Below, piece by piece: positions 40,446 to 48,500 of a DNA stretch of 64,000 nt (its first letter is position 1; each line of letters starts with the position of its first letter). This DNA comes from Sulfotelmatobacter sp963788225 (GTDB taxonomy: Bacteria > Acidobacteriota > Terriglobia > Terriglobales > Acidobacteriaceae). The stretch spans positions 366,968 to 430,967 of the forward strand of contig CAWBGI010000005.1 in NCBI GenBank assembly GCA_963788225.1. The letters run 5' to 3'. The notes beneath the pieces are model-generated. The model worked only from the letters and a program-made list of their open reading frames with translations, did not search any database and was not told where the DNA came from. Position numbers and translations under genes: made by a program.

Positions 40446-41909
40446 ATGCTTGCAGCCAAGGTAAAAATTGAACTGGGTCAGTTGTTGATCGACGGACAGT
40501 GGGTTGATGGTGCGAAAAAATTCGACACCATCAATCCGGCTACCGGCGAGGTGTTGACTCAAATCGCGGAGGGTTCGAGCGCGGATGTCGATCGCGCCGT
40601 CGACGCTGCCCGCCGTGCCTTCGAAGATCGCAACGGCCCATGGCGAAAGATGTCGGCCAGCGAACGCGGGCGTTTGATCTGGAAGCTCGCCGACGTGGTC
40701 GAGAAGAATATCGACGAACTAGCCGAGCTTGAAACGCTCGACAACGGCAAGCCGATTTTCGAGTCGCGCTACGTCGACATGCCGATGGTGGTCGACGTTC
40801 TGCGATATTACGCTGGTCTTGCGACCAAGATTCACGGCGAGACTGTTAATACGCTCGAAACTGCGTTTACGTACACGCTGCGCGAACCGGTGGGCGTGGT
40901 CGGGTTGATTGTTCCCTGGAATTTTCCGCTGTTGCTGGCTTCGTGGAAGGTCGGTCCGGCGCTGGCCTGCGGTAATACGATTGTGTGGAAGCCGGCCAGC
41001 CAGACTTCGCTCACCACGTTGCGGTTCGGAAAACTGGCGGTCGAAGCGGGCGTGCCTGCCGGAGTTCTCAATATAGTCACCGGCCCGGGAGCGGTGGGAA
41101 GGGCAATGGTGAAGCATCCGGGCATCGACAAAATCGCTTTCACCGGTTCGACCGCTGTTGGCCAGGAAATCATGCGGAGCGCAGCCGACACGGTGAAGCG
41201 CATCACGCTCGAACTCGGTGGAAAATCGCCGAACATCGTCTTCGCCGATTCAGACATCGACAACGCCGTAAAGGGCGCGATCACTGGCATCTTCTACGGC
41301 AAGGGTGAAGTCTGCAACGCGGGTTCGCGTCTCTTTCTCGAAAGCAAAGTAAAGGACGAGTTCACCGAGAAACTAGTGGCGCGCGCGGCCAAGATGCGCC
41401 CAGCGGACCCGCTCGACCCGAAGACGCGCCTGGGCGCGATCGTCAGCCAGGAGCAGATGCAAACAGTGCTGGGCTATATCGAAGCCGGCAAAAAAGATGG
41501 CGCAAAGCTGGTGGCGGGCGGGAATCGGGTGAATGTGGACGGCGGCAAAGGTTTCTTCATTGAGCCAACTATCTTCGGCGACGTGAAGAACGATATGACA
41601 ATTGCGCGGGAGGAGATTTTCGGTCCCGTGCTCTCGGTGCTGGCCTTCGACGACGTCGACGAAGTCATCGAACAGGCCAACAATAATCCCTACGGCCTCG
41701 CCGCGGCGGTTTGGACGCGCGACGTGAAGAAAGCTCACAGTGTTTCGCGGAGATTGAAGGCGGGGACAGTATGGATCAACACCTACGGCTTGATGGACGC
41801 GTCTCTGCCGTTCGGCGGCTACAAGAGTTCCGGCTTCGGCCGCGAACTGGGAGCACATGCAATCGAGCACTACACGGAGTTGAAAACAGTTTGGCTAAGT
41901 ATGGTTTAG
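40446..41909 (+). CDS. NAD(P)-dependent aldehyde dehydrogenase
   Basis: The start ATG at 40446 (MLAAKVKIELG) gives 487 residues and lies one base after the preceding stop; a longer frame overlaps the hydratase gene and is not believed. The motifs are PWNFP (Asn159), LELGGKSPNIVF (Glu256) and GEVCNAGSR (catalytic Cys290). It is closer to the ALDH1/betaine-aldehyde class than to BoxD or PaaZ, so it is not a clear 3,4-dehydroadipyl-CoA semialdehyde dehydrogenase. It probably oxidises an aldehyde made by ring cleavage. It is translationally close to the flanking genes. Confidence 0.92.
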   Translation: MLAAKVKIELGQLLIDGQWVDGAKKFDTINPATGEVLTQIAEGSSADVDRAVDAARRAFEDRNGPWRKMSASERGRLIWKLADVVEKNIDELAELETLDNGKPIFESRYVDMPMVVDVLRYYAGLATKIHGETVNTLETAFTYTLREPVGVVGLIVPWNFPLLLASWKVGPALACGNTIVWKPASQTSLTTLRFGKLAVEAGVPAGVLNIVTGPGAVGRAMVKHPGIDKIAFTGSTAVGQEIMRSAADTVKRITLELGGKSPNIVFADSDIDNAVKGAITGIFYGKGEVCNAGSRLFLESKVKDEFTEKLVARAAKMRPADPLDPKTRLGAIVSQEQMQTVLGYIEAGKKDGAKLVAGGNRVNVDGGKGFFIEPTIFGDVKNDMTIAREEIFGPVLSVLAFDDVDEVIEQANNNPYGLAAAVWTRDVKKAHSVSRRLKAGTVWINTYGLMDASLPFGGYKSSGFGRELGAHAIEHYTELKTVWLSMV

Positions 41910-41919
41910 GAGCGGCATT

Positions 41920-43095
41920 ATGCCTGGCAAAGTAGCAAAAATAGGAACATTCAGCGATTGGGTTGGCATGTTCAACGATTGGCGCAAAGATATTGGCGTC
42001 AACACCAAGGACATCGAGGCCTTCCATTTCGACACACTCTACGGGGCAATCGATACTGAAGAAATCGAATTTGGTTCGTATAAGGGACGGCGTAAATGGG
42101 AGAACCTTCGCCAGATTCCCACCCAGCAAATGCGCGATGCTCTGATGAACATGATCGTCTATCAGGGCGACACCGAATTCGCCAGCGTCGAGCAGCAGCG
42201 CAACCTTCTGGAAAATGCTCCCACCGACTGGGACCGCCGTGCCATCACCCGTGTCATGATCGAGGAAATGCGTCACGGCTGGCAGATGTGCGCCCTTTTG
42301 GTAGATCATTTCGGCTACTCGGGAAAAGTCGAAGCGCAAAAAATGCTGGAGCGCCGCGCCTTCGAAAACAAACGGCTGCTGGGCGCGTTCAACGTAGACG
42401 TCGATAACTGGATGGACTTCTTCACCTACACCGACTTCGTCGATCGCGACGGCAAATTCCAGTTGCAAATGTTGAAGTATTCCGCGTTCGCCCCGCTGGG
42501 GCGGTCGATGTCATACATGCTGCGCGAGGAAGCGTTTCACATGGGCACGGGCAACGACGGCCTGCGGCGCATTGTGGAAGCTGGCGTAATTCCAGGCTGG
42601 CTGATTCAAAAATATCTCAACAAGTGGATCTCCAGTTCGTACGATCTCTTCGGCACCGATCATTCCTCTTCTGCACATTGGGCCTACGTGTGGGGTGTGA
42701 AGGGTCGCTACGACGAGCCGAAAAACGATCGTGCTCCCGACCTCGATGACCTGAACGACTACAACCGGAACCTTTATCGCGACGAAGTTGCCGGTCTGAT
42801 TGAGCGCTTCAACGGTGCTTTGAAGTCAGGCCAGCCGAAGCTGTACGCGCCGCACATCAAGTTCAATCGCGAGATCGGCAAATGGGCAGGACAGAAGTTC
42901 CACGCGCAGACCGGCGAACCGCTCGACGATCGCGCCTACGCAGCGCACCTGAAAGATTACATGCCCTCTGCCGAAGACAAAAAGCTTTTGCTGGAGATCA
43001 TCGGTACGGAAAAAAAGTGGATTGCCGAAAAAGTCGGCGCGCGCGATCCGCTGGCCAGCATCGGCGAGGTTCGGAAGTCGGCGATCAACTTGTAA
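41920..43095 (+). CDS. BoxB-like di-iron oxygenase (benzoyl-CoA epoxidase homologue)
   Basis: The 391-residue helical protein shares with benzoyl-CoA 2,3-epoxidase BoxB the sequences YQGDTEFASVEQQRNL (Glu86), RVMIEEMRHGWQMC (Glu115/116, His119), DFVDRDGKFQLQMLKYSAF and MLREEAFHMGTGNDG (Glu203/204, His207). These supply the carboxylate and His ligands of the di-iron centre. It is about 80 residues shorter than BoxB as I recall it, lacking part of the N-terminal region and the tail. BoxB works with the reductase BoxA and O2; no BoxA gene is nearby. AGGAG precedes the ATG by seven bases. The substrate is probably an aromatic or hydroaromatic CoA thioester. Confidence 0.82.
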   Translation: MPGKVAKIGTFSDWVGMFNDWRKDIGVNTKDIEAFHFDTLYGAIDTEEIEFGSYKGRRKWENLRQIPTQQMRDALMNMIVYQGDTEFASVEQQRNLLENAPTDWDRRAITRVMIEEMRHGWQMCALLVDHFGYSGKVEAQKMLERRAFENKRLLGAFNVDVDNWMDFFTYTDFVDRDGKFQLQMLKYSAFAPLGRSMSYMLREEAFHMGTGNDGLRRIVEAGVIPGWLIQKYLNKWISSSYDLFGTDHSSSAHWAYVWGVKGRYDEPKNDRAPDLDDLNDYNRNLYRDEVAGLIERFNGALKSGQPKLYAPHIKFNREIGKWAGQKFHAQTGEPLDDRAYAAHLKDYMPSAEDKKLLLEIIGTEKKWIAEKVGARDPLASIGEVRKSAINL

Positions 43096-43131
43096 CGCGA
43101 TACCTTGAGGTAAGTAAGCAGAGAGAACACA

Positions 43132-43917
43132 ATGACAACCGCTCTCGAATCCAAACTTGCTCGTCTAGCCGTTGATGTCAGCGTCCCTGTGGCACGAGTC
43201 ATCCTACGGAATCCACCGCTGAACATCATCGATATTGCGATGATGGAGGAGTTGGCGCAGGCCCTGGCAGAGATCGATGCGCGTTCGGATGTCTCTGTAA
43301 TCGTGTTGAGCGGTGAAGGCCGGGCTTTTTCGGCGGGCGTAGATGTAACAGCACACACTCCGGACAGGGTCGAGGGCATGCTGCTCAAGTTTCACGCCGT
43401 GATCCGCGCCTTGGTCTCGAGCAAGAAGGTGACGGTCGCCGCTGTCCATGGGCCTTGCCTGGGCGGTGGCGCGGAACTGGCAATGGTTTGCGACATGGCG
43501 TACACGGCCGCTTCGGCGCAGTGGGGTTTTCCTGAGATTAAGCTCGCATGTTATCCGCCCGTGGCGTGTACTGCGCTGGCCACGCTGGTGGGACAGAAGC
43601 GTGCTGCGGAACTGATTCTCACCGGGCGTACGATCAGCGGCGTCGAGGCAGCGGCGATGGGGTTGGCCAATCGCGCCGTCCCCGATGAAGAACTCGCACG
43701 CGCGGTCGACAGAACCGTGCAGGAACTGGTCAAGCTGAGTCCCGCGGCGCTGGCAGTCACCAAGAAAGCGTTCTACGCCTGGGACGCCATGCACTTCGAC
43801 AAAGGCCTGGCCCGCGCCGAGAAGATTTATCTGGAAGATTTGATGAAGTCGGCGGACGCGCAAGAAGGCATTCGCGCTTTCATGGAGAAGCGTCCACCCA
43901 AGTGGTCGGGAAAGTAG
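43132..43917 (+). CDS. Enoyl-CoA hydratase-family protein similar to cyclohexadienoyl-CoA hydratase
   Basis: The 261-residue crotonase-fold protein has RVILRNPPLNIIDIAMMEEL, FSAGVDVTAHTPDRVEGML, the oxyanion loop HGPCLGGGAELAM (Glu115) and WGFPEIKLACYPPVA (Glu135). The VDVTAHTPDRV and PEIKLACYPP segments recall, from memory, the cyclohexa-1,5-diene-1-carbonyl-CoA hydratase (Dch/BamR) branch rather than short-chain hydratases. It lies 36 bases after the BoxB-like gene and 15 before the rhodanese gene. Which CoA ester it hydrates is unproven. Confidence 0.8.
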   Translation: MTTALESKLARLAVDVSVPVARVILRNPPLNIIDIAMMEELAQALAEIDARSDVSVIVLSGEGRAFSAGVDVTAHTPDRVEGMLLKFHAVIRALVSSKKVTVAAVHGPCLGGGAELAMVCDMAYTAASAQWGFPEIKLACYPPVACTALATLVGQKRAAELILTGRTISGVEAAAMGLANRAVPDEELARAVDRTVQELVKLSPAALAVTKKAFYAWDAMHFDKGLARAEKIYLEDLMKSADAQEGIRAFMEKRPPKWSGK

Positions 43918-43932
43918 CCGCGCGACATAAGC

Positions 43933-44256
43933 ATGGATTACGAGATTACACCCGAAGAAGTGAAGTCAAAGCTTGACCAGGGCGAGGCGTTCACGCTGCT
44001 CGACGTGCGCGAGCCCTGGGAGTTTGAAGCCGCGCACATGGCCGGCGCAAAACTGGTTCCGATGGGCGATGTCCCGTCTCGCGCGCACCAGGAACTGGAT
44101 CCGGAAGATCACATCGTGGTGGTTTGCCATCACGGTGTGCGCTCGATGAATGTGACCGCGTGGCTGCGGCAGCAGGGATTCGAGAAAGCTCAGTCTATGC
44201 GCGGCGGCATCGACGCGTGGTCGCGGCACGTGGATGGGAATGTTCCGACGTACTGA
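43933..44256 (+). CDS. Single-domain rhodanese
   Basis: The 107-residue rhodanese-fold protein has a CH1-like start (ITPEEVKSKLDQGEAFTLLDVREPWEFEAAHM) and the active-site loop VVCHHGVRS with Cys65. It can carry a persulfide. Its position between the hydratase and a molybdenum hydroxylase may reflect sulfuration of the Mo cofactor or a redox role. That is inference from context; single-domain rhodaneses are also common in unrelated operons. It is followed by a stuttering repeat. Confidence 0.88.
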   Translation: MDYEITPEEVKSKLDQGEAFTLLDVREPWEFEAAHMAGAKLVPMGDVPSRAHQELDPEDHIVVVCHHGVRSMNVTAWLRQQGFEKAQSMRGGIDAWSRHVDGNVPTY

Positions 44257-44258
44257 AG

Positions 44259-44343
44259 GCTCCGAGCTCCGAGCTATGAGCTGCGAGCCAGCCATTGTTA
44301 TTGAAGGTGTTTTTCGTAGCTCGCGGCTCGAAGCTCGCAGCTG
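44259..44343. repeat. Stuttering inverted repeat (GAGCTCCGAGCTATGAGC type)
   Basis: The left arm at 44259-44289 (GCTCCGAGCTCCGAGCTATG and following) pairs with the right arm at 44314-44343 (GTAGCTCGCGGCTCGAAGCT and following). The loop is about 24 bases. It resembles the repeat at 19707-19782 and splits the cluster into two halves. Confidence 0.75.
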
Positions 44344-44349
44344 TGTCTT

Positions 44350-44832
44350 ATGAAAAAAGAACTCGTCGAACTTAAAATCAACGGTCGCACGCACGAGCTG
44401 GCCATCGAGCCAAGCGCGCTGCTTCTGGACGTGCTGCGTCAGGATCTGGGGCTTACTGGTTCCAAGCGCGGCTGCGACGAGTCATCCTGCGGTGCTTGCA
44501 CCGTGCTGGTGGATGGCGTTGCCATGATGTCGTGCACGCTGCTGGCATTGAGTTGCGAAGGGCAGGAGATCACGACCGTCGAGGGCGTGAGCGAGCATGG
44601 CAGCCTGGCAGCGATTCAAAAAGCTTACGGCGACTGGGGCGGCGCGCAGTGCGGCTTTTGCACGCCGGGATTCATTATGACGGTAAAGTCTTTGATGGCC
44701 GAGAATCCGGATCCATCGGAAGCCGAGGTTCGTGTGGCTTTGAGCAGTAATCTGTGCCGCTGCACTGGCTATAGCCAGATGTATGCGGCGATTAAGTCGG
44801 CGATTGCGGCGGAGCAAGCCGGAGCCAAGTGA
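44350..44832 (+). CDS. Mo hydroxylase iron-sulfur subunit, 4-hydroxybenzoyl-CoA reductase gamma type
   Basis: The 160-residue protein binds two [2Fe-2S] clusters. Plant-ferredoxin-type cysteines Cys42, Cys47, Cys50 and Cys62 (GCDESSCGACTVLVDG) precede a helical-domain set Cys101, Cys104, Cys136 and Cys138 (CGFCTPGF, CRCTGY). This is the small subunit of xanthine dehydrogenase-family enzymes, comparable to HcrC. It passes electrons between the molybdenum and FAD subunits encoded downstream. The gap to the large-subunit gene is 102 bases, containing a dispersed repeat. Confidence 0.92.
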   Translation: MKKELVELKINGRTHELAIEPSALLLDVLRQDLGLTGSKRGCDESSCGACTVLVDGVAMMSCTLLALSCEGQEITTVEGVSEHGSLAAIQKAYGDWGGAQCGFCTPGFIMTVKSLMAENPDPSEAEVRVALSSNLCRCTGYSQMYAAIKSAIAAEQAGAK

Positions 44833-44853
44833 GGAGATGCTAGCAACGGAAAG

Positions 44854-44906
44854 CAGATTTCTTTCGACTTCGCTCAGCGCAGGCTCTCGCTTCGCTCGGA
44901 ATGACA
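44854..44906. repeat. Dispersed repeat (CAGATTT...TCGCTTCGCTCGGAATGACA type)
   Basis: CAGATTT at 44854 and TCGCTTCGCTCGGAATGACA at 44887-44906 frame the unit. It is directly repeated with 39527-39578. Confidence 0.6.
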
Positions 44907-44934
44907 AGCCCTCTTTGAGAATCACACACTTGAA

Positions 44935-47520
44935 ATGACCGACTTCTCCATCATCGGCAAGCCCACCGCCATGGTCGACGCGGCGGAGAAGACCACCGGC
45001 GCCGGCAAATACACTGACGACCTCAGCGTGCCCGGCATGCTGATCGGAAAGATTCTGCATTCGCCCTATCCGCATGCGCGCATCAAGCGCATCGATGCCA
45101 GCCGCGCCGAAGCGCTCGATGGCGTTGTCGCTGTCGCAATCGGCAAAGACGCGCCCAATCCTTACGGAATTCTTCCCGTCGGCCACGATGAGCACGCGCT
45201 CGCGCTCGACAAGGTACGTTACGTCGGCGACAACGTGGCATGCGTGGTCGCCGTTTCCGAAGCCATCGCGGAAAAGGCGCTGGAACTGGTCGATGTGGAA
45301 TACGAAGTGCTGCCGGCCTACTTCGATCCCGAAGAATCGATGAAGGCGCAGACTGATCTCATTCACGACAACAAGCCGAACAATCTGGAAAAGGATTATC
45401 ACCACGCATTCGGCGATCCCGACAAGGGTTTTGCCGAAGCGGATCATGTTGCCGAAGCGCGCTTCATCGCGAACGAAGTGACGCACGCCGCCATGGAGCC
45501 GCATTCCACGCTGGCTTCGTTCGAACTCGATCCCCATACCGGCAGGCTGGGACGTCTCACGGTCTGGTCCTCCACTCAGGTTCCTTATTACCTACAGCAC
45601 AAGCTGTCACTCGTTCTGGAAATGCCGATGGCGCAGATCCGCGTGATCAAGCCGCTGGTGGGCGGCGGATTCGGCGGCAAGAGTGAAGTCATTCCGCTGG
45701 AGATCATCGCCGCGGTGGCGGCACGCAAGGCGCAAGCGCCGGTGAAGATTACTTATACGCGGGAAGAAGTGTTCTGGGCGCACCGCGGGCGTCCGCGCAC
45801 CATCATCGATCTCAAAACTGGAATTAAGAACGACGGCCGCATCACCTCTGTGAAAGCGCGCGTGGTGCAGGATGGCGGCGCGTATTGCTCCTACGGCGTG
45901 GTCACGATTCTCTACTCCGGGGCGCTGCTCGGGGCGCTCTATGACATCCCGAACATTCAATACGACGGCTATCGCGTGCTGACCAACAAGCCTGCGTGTG
46001 GCGCAATGCGTGGCCACGGAACCGTCAACGTGCGCTTCGCGTTCGAATCGCAACTGGATGAACTCGCCTCGAAGATTGGGATGGACCCGGCGGAAATTCG
46101 TCAGCGCAATCTGCTCAAGCCGCCGTGCATCACTGTAAACGGCCTGCGCGTCCAGAGTTACGGGCTCCCGGAGTGCATCGAGAAAACCGTTGAGCGCTCG
46201 GGTTGGAAGCAGCGCAAGGGCAAACTGCCCAAGGGGCGCGGTCTCGGCATCGCCTGCAGCCACTATGTTAGCGGAGCGGCGAACTCGATCATCCGTTCCG
46301 ACATGCCGCATTCCACCGTCAACATAAAGATCGACCGTGACGGCGGTGTAGTCGTGTACACCGGCGCTTCCGAAATCGGTCAGGGATCGGACACCATGAC
46401 GGCGCAGATCGCCGCTGAAGTGTTGGGATGCTCGCTCGCACGCGTCAGAGTGATTGCAGCCGACACCGACCTTACGCCAATCGATATTGGATCGTACTCC
46501 AGCCGTGTGACTTTCATGGCGGGTAACGCGACGCTGCGCGCGGGGGAAGATGTGAAGAAGAGAATCGCAGCAGCGGCGGCGAAAAAAATGAACTGCGTCG
46601 CCGAGGACCTGGTTTTCCGCGAGGATGTTGTCTTCAAGAAGGGAAGCGCTCCACCGCCTGCGAAAAGGGATCAACCTGAAGAAGTGGAAGTAACCCAGGC
46701 CGGCGCATCCGTCAGCGGACGCGTGGAAGGTCAGATTCTGCGCGGCTCTCTGCAGCAGAAGCGCAAAGAAGAAGGTCCGAAGGAGTGGATGACTTTCGAA
46801 GAGGCGGTGGTCGCAGCGATCGACTTCCACGGCGCACTCACAGGGACAGGCTCATACGCGCCTCCACCAGAAGCGCGCGGTGGCAAGCACAAAGGCGGAG
46901 GCGTGGGTCCATCCCCGGCTTATTCTTATTCGGCCCAGGTGGCTGAGGTTAGCGTGGATGAAGACACCGGCGAAGTCACTGTACACAAAGTATGGGCCGC
47001 GCACGATTGCGGACGCGCGCTGAATCCGGTGTCGGTAGAGGGCCAGATCATCGGCTCCGTTTGGATGGGCATGGGGCAGGCGCTCACCGAAGAAATGGTT
47101 TGGAAAGACGGCATGCTGATGAATGCCGGAATGCTCGAATACCGCAGTCCGTCGTCGATTGAGTCGCCGGAAGTTGAGCCCATTATCGTCGAGAGCATCG
47201 ATCCCGAAGGTCCGTTTGGCGCCAAGGAATGCAGCGAGGGATCGCTGGCGGCAACGATCCCGGCAATTTCGAATGCAATTTATGATGCCGTCGGCGTGCG
47301 CCTGCATGAGTCTCCCTTCACGCCGGAACGCGTCTTGGCGGCGCTGCGGGCAAAGAGGAAAGAAAAGGCTTTGAATCTGACCGAGGGCGTGGACCCAACT
47401 GCGCCGGTGCGCTTTCGCGAGCATGGTGGATCACTTTGCTTCAAAGGCAAAGGGCCGGAGCGGCATGCGCTCGACCCCTCGCGCCGCGATGCGCCTGCAG
47501 CAGCGGGAGGTGCGGATTGA
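44935..47520 (+). CDS. Mo hydroxylase large subunit, 4-hydroxybenzoyl-CoA reductase alpha type
   Basis: The 861-residue molybdenum-pterin subunit belongs to the xanthine oxidase family. Motifs are GGGFGGKSEV (Mo-pterin), AMRGHGTVNVRFAFES, and GPFGAKECSEG near the C-terminus with the active-site Glu. It has an insertion of about 60 residues around residues 560-620 (Pro/Lys/Glu-rich) and a C-terminal extension of about 45 residues (RAKRKEKALNLTEG...) compared with HcrA as I recall it. Activity on a hydroxyaryl-CoA is inferred from the partner FAD subunit. Its TGA overlaps the next gene's TTG start. No molybdenum cofactor sulfurtransferase is adjacent. Confidence 0.88.
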   Translation: MTDFSIIGKPTAMVDAAEKTTGAGKYTDDLSVPGMLIGKILHSPYPHARIKRIDASRAEALDGVVAVAIGKDAPNPYGILPVGHDEHALALDKVRYVGDNVACVVAVSEAIAEKALELVDVEYEVLPAYFDPEESMKAQTDLIHDNKPNNLEKDYHHAFGDPDKGFAEADHVAEARFIANEVTHAAMEPHSTLASFELDPHTGRLGRLTVWSSTQVPYYLQHKLSLVLEMPMAQIRVIKPLVGGGFGGKSEVIPLEIIAAVAARKAQAPVKITYTREEVFWAHRGRPRTIIDLKTGIKNDGRITSVKARVVQDGGAYCSYGVVTILYSGALLGALYDIPNIQYDGYRVLTNKPACGAMRGHGTVNVRFAFESQLDELASKIGMDPAEIRQRNLLKPPCITVNGLRVQSYGLPECIEKTVERSGWKQRKGKLPKGRGLGIACSHYVSGAANSIIRSDMPHSTVNIKIDRDGGVVVYTGASEIGQGSDTMTAQIAAEVLGCSLARVRVIAADTDLTPIDIGSYSSRVTFMAGNATLRAGEDVKKRIAAAAAKKMNCVAEDLVFREDVVFKKGSAPPPAKRDQPEEVEVTQAGASVSGRVEGQILRGSLQQKRKEEGPKEWMTFEEAVVAAIDFHGALTGTGSYAPPPEARGGKHKGGGVGPSPAYSYSAQVAEVSVDEDTGEVTVHKVWAAHDCGRALNPVSVEGQIIGSVWMGMGQALTEEMVWKDGMLMNAGMLEYRSPSSIESPEVEPIIVESIDPEGPFGAKECSEGSLAATIPAISNAIYDAVGVRLHESPFTPERVLAALRAKRKEKALNLTEGVDPTAPVRFREHGGSLCFKGKGPERHALDPSRRDAPAAAGGAD

Positions 47521-48500
47521 GCCTTCCACAATTCCGGTTGCTGAGGCCACACACGGTCGATGAAGCCGTGGCCTTCCTCGCGAAGCACACCAATAACATC
47601 CGCGTGCTCGCCGGTGGCACGGATTTGATTCCGTCGATGCGGCAGAAGCTGTTTGAGCCGGAGTACGTGCTGGACCTGCGGGGCGTCGCCGAGCTGCGCG
47701 GAATCCGGCCACAGGCCGGCGGAGCGGTCGAAATCGGCGCGCTCACTGCGCTTAGCGCAATTGACAAATCACTCTGCTTGCGCCAGCATTTTCCCGTTCT
47801 TACCGAAGCGGCAGCCACTGTAGCATCACCGGTGCTGCGCAATATGGGCACGCTCGGCGGCAACATTTGCCTCGACACGCGCTGCCTTTGGTACAACCAA
47901 TCGCTGACCTGGCGCAAGGGTTGCGGATTCTGCATTAAGAAAGATGGCAATCTGTGCCACGTCGCACCGGGTGGAACCAAGTGCTGGGCAGCATTTTCCG
48001 GAGACACGCCGCCCGCATTACTCTGTCTGAATGCGGAAATTGAAATCGCAAGTCCAGTTGGTACTCGGCGCATTCCGTTGAAGGAGTTCTACACCGGAGA
48101 CGGAGAGAACTACCGCAAGCTGCTGCCGAACGAACTGGTCACAAGAGTGTTTTTGCCCGCGGAATCGGCGGACTATCGCGGCGTCTACAGAAAACTGCGA
48201 GTTCGCGGATCGATCGACTATCCTTTAGCCGGTGTCGCGGTTGTAATAAAGCGATCGAACGGGCACGTATCGGATGCTCGTATCGCGATGACCGCAGTCA
48301 ATCCTGCGCCGGTGTTAGTGCAGCGAGCCGGAGAGATGCTGATCGGGCAGACCATCAACGAAGCCCTGGCGGAAGCCGCTGCCGACATGGCCGCGCGCAC
48401 AGCCAAGCCTCTGACTACATCAGCGCTTACACCAGAGTACCGGCGCGAAATGATTCGCGTCTTCACCAAACGCGCGGTGCTGGCCGCCGCGAGCAACTAA
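47517..48500 (+). CDS. FAD subunit with [4Fe-4S] insert, 4-hydroxybenzoyl-CoA reductase beta type
   Basis: Translation starts at TTG 47517 (overlap TTGA with the large-subunit stop), six bases after GGGAGG, giving 327 residues. The FAD-binding domain opens FRLLRPHTVDEAVAFLA and has LAGGTDLIPSM, then GTLGGNICLDTRC. Residues about 118-156 form an extra loop with Cys123, Cys139, Cys147 and Cys156 (CLWYNQSLTWRKGCGFC, LCHVAPGGTKC), followed by FSGDTPPALL. This four-cysteine loop is the mark of the HcrB subunit, where it binds [4Fe-4S] and allows electrons to run toward low potential. Ordinary xanthine dehydrogenases lack it. Confidence 0.9.
   Translation: MSLPQFRLLRPHTVDEAVAFLAKHTNNIRVLAGGTDLIPSMRQKLFEPEYVLDLRGVAELRGIRPQAGGAVEIGALTALSAIDKSLCLRQHFPVLTEAAATVASPVLRNMGTLGGNICLDTRCLWYNQSLTWRKGCGFCIKKDGNLCHVAPGGTKCWAAFSGDTPPALLCLNAEIEIASPVGTRRIPLKEFYTGDGENYRKLLPNELVTRVFLPAESADYRGVYRKLRVRGSIDYPLAGVAVVIKRSNGHVSDARIAMTAVNPAPVLVQRAGEMLIGQTINEALAEAAADMAARTAKPLTTSALTPEYRREMIRVFTKRAVLAAASN

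Noticed and set aside
40446..41909. Aldehyde dehydrogenase as BoxD
   Set aside because: Its motifs fit the general ALDH class; BoxD belongs to a different, longer type, so the specific name was not used.
45607..46830. 407-codon minus-strand frame over the Mo-hydroxylase large subunit
   Set aside because: Antisense shadow with no domain.
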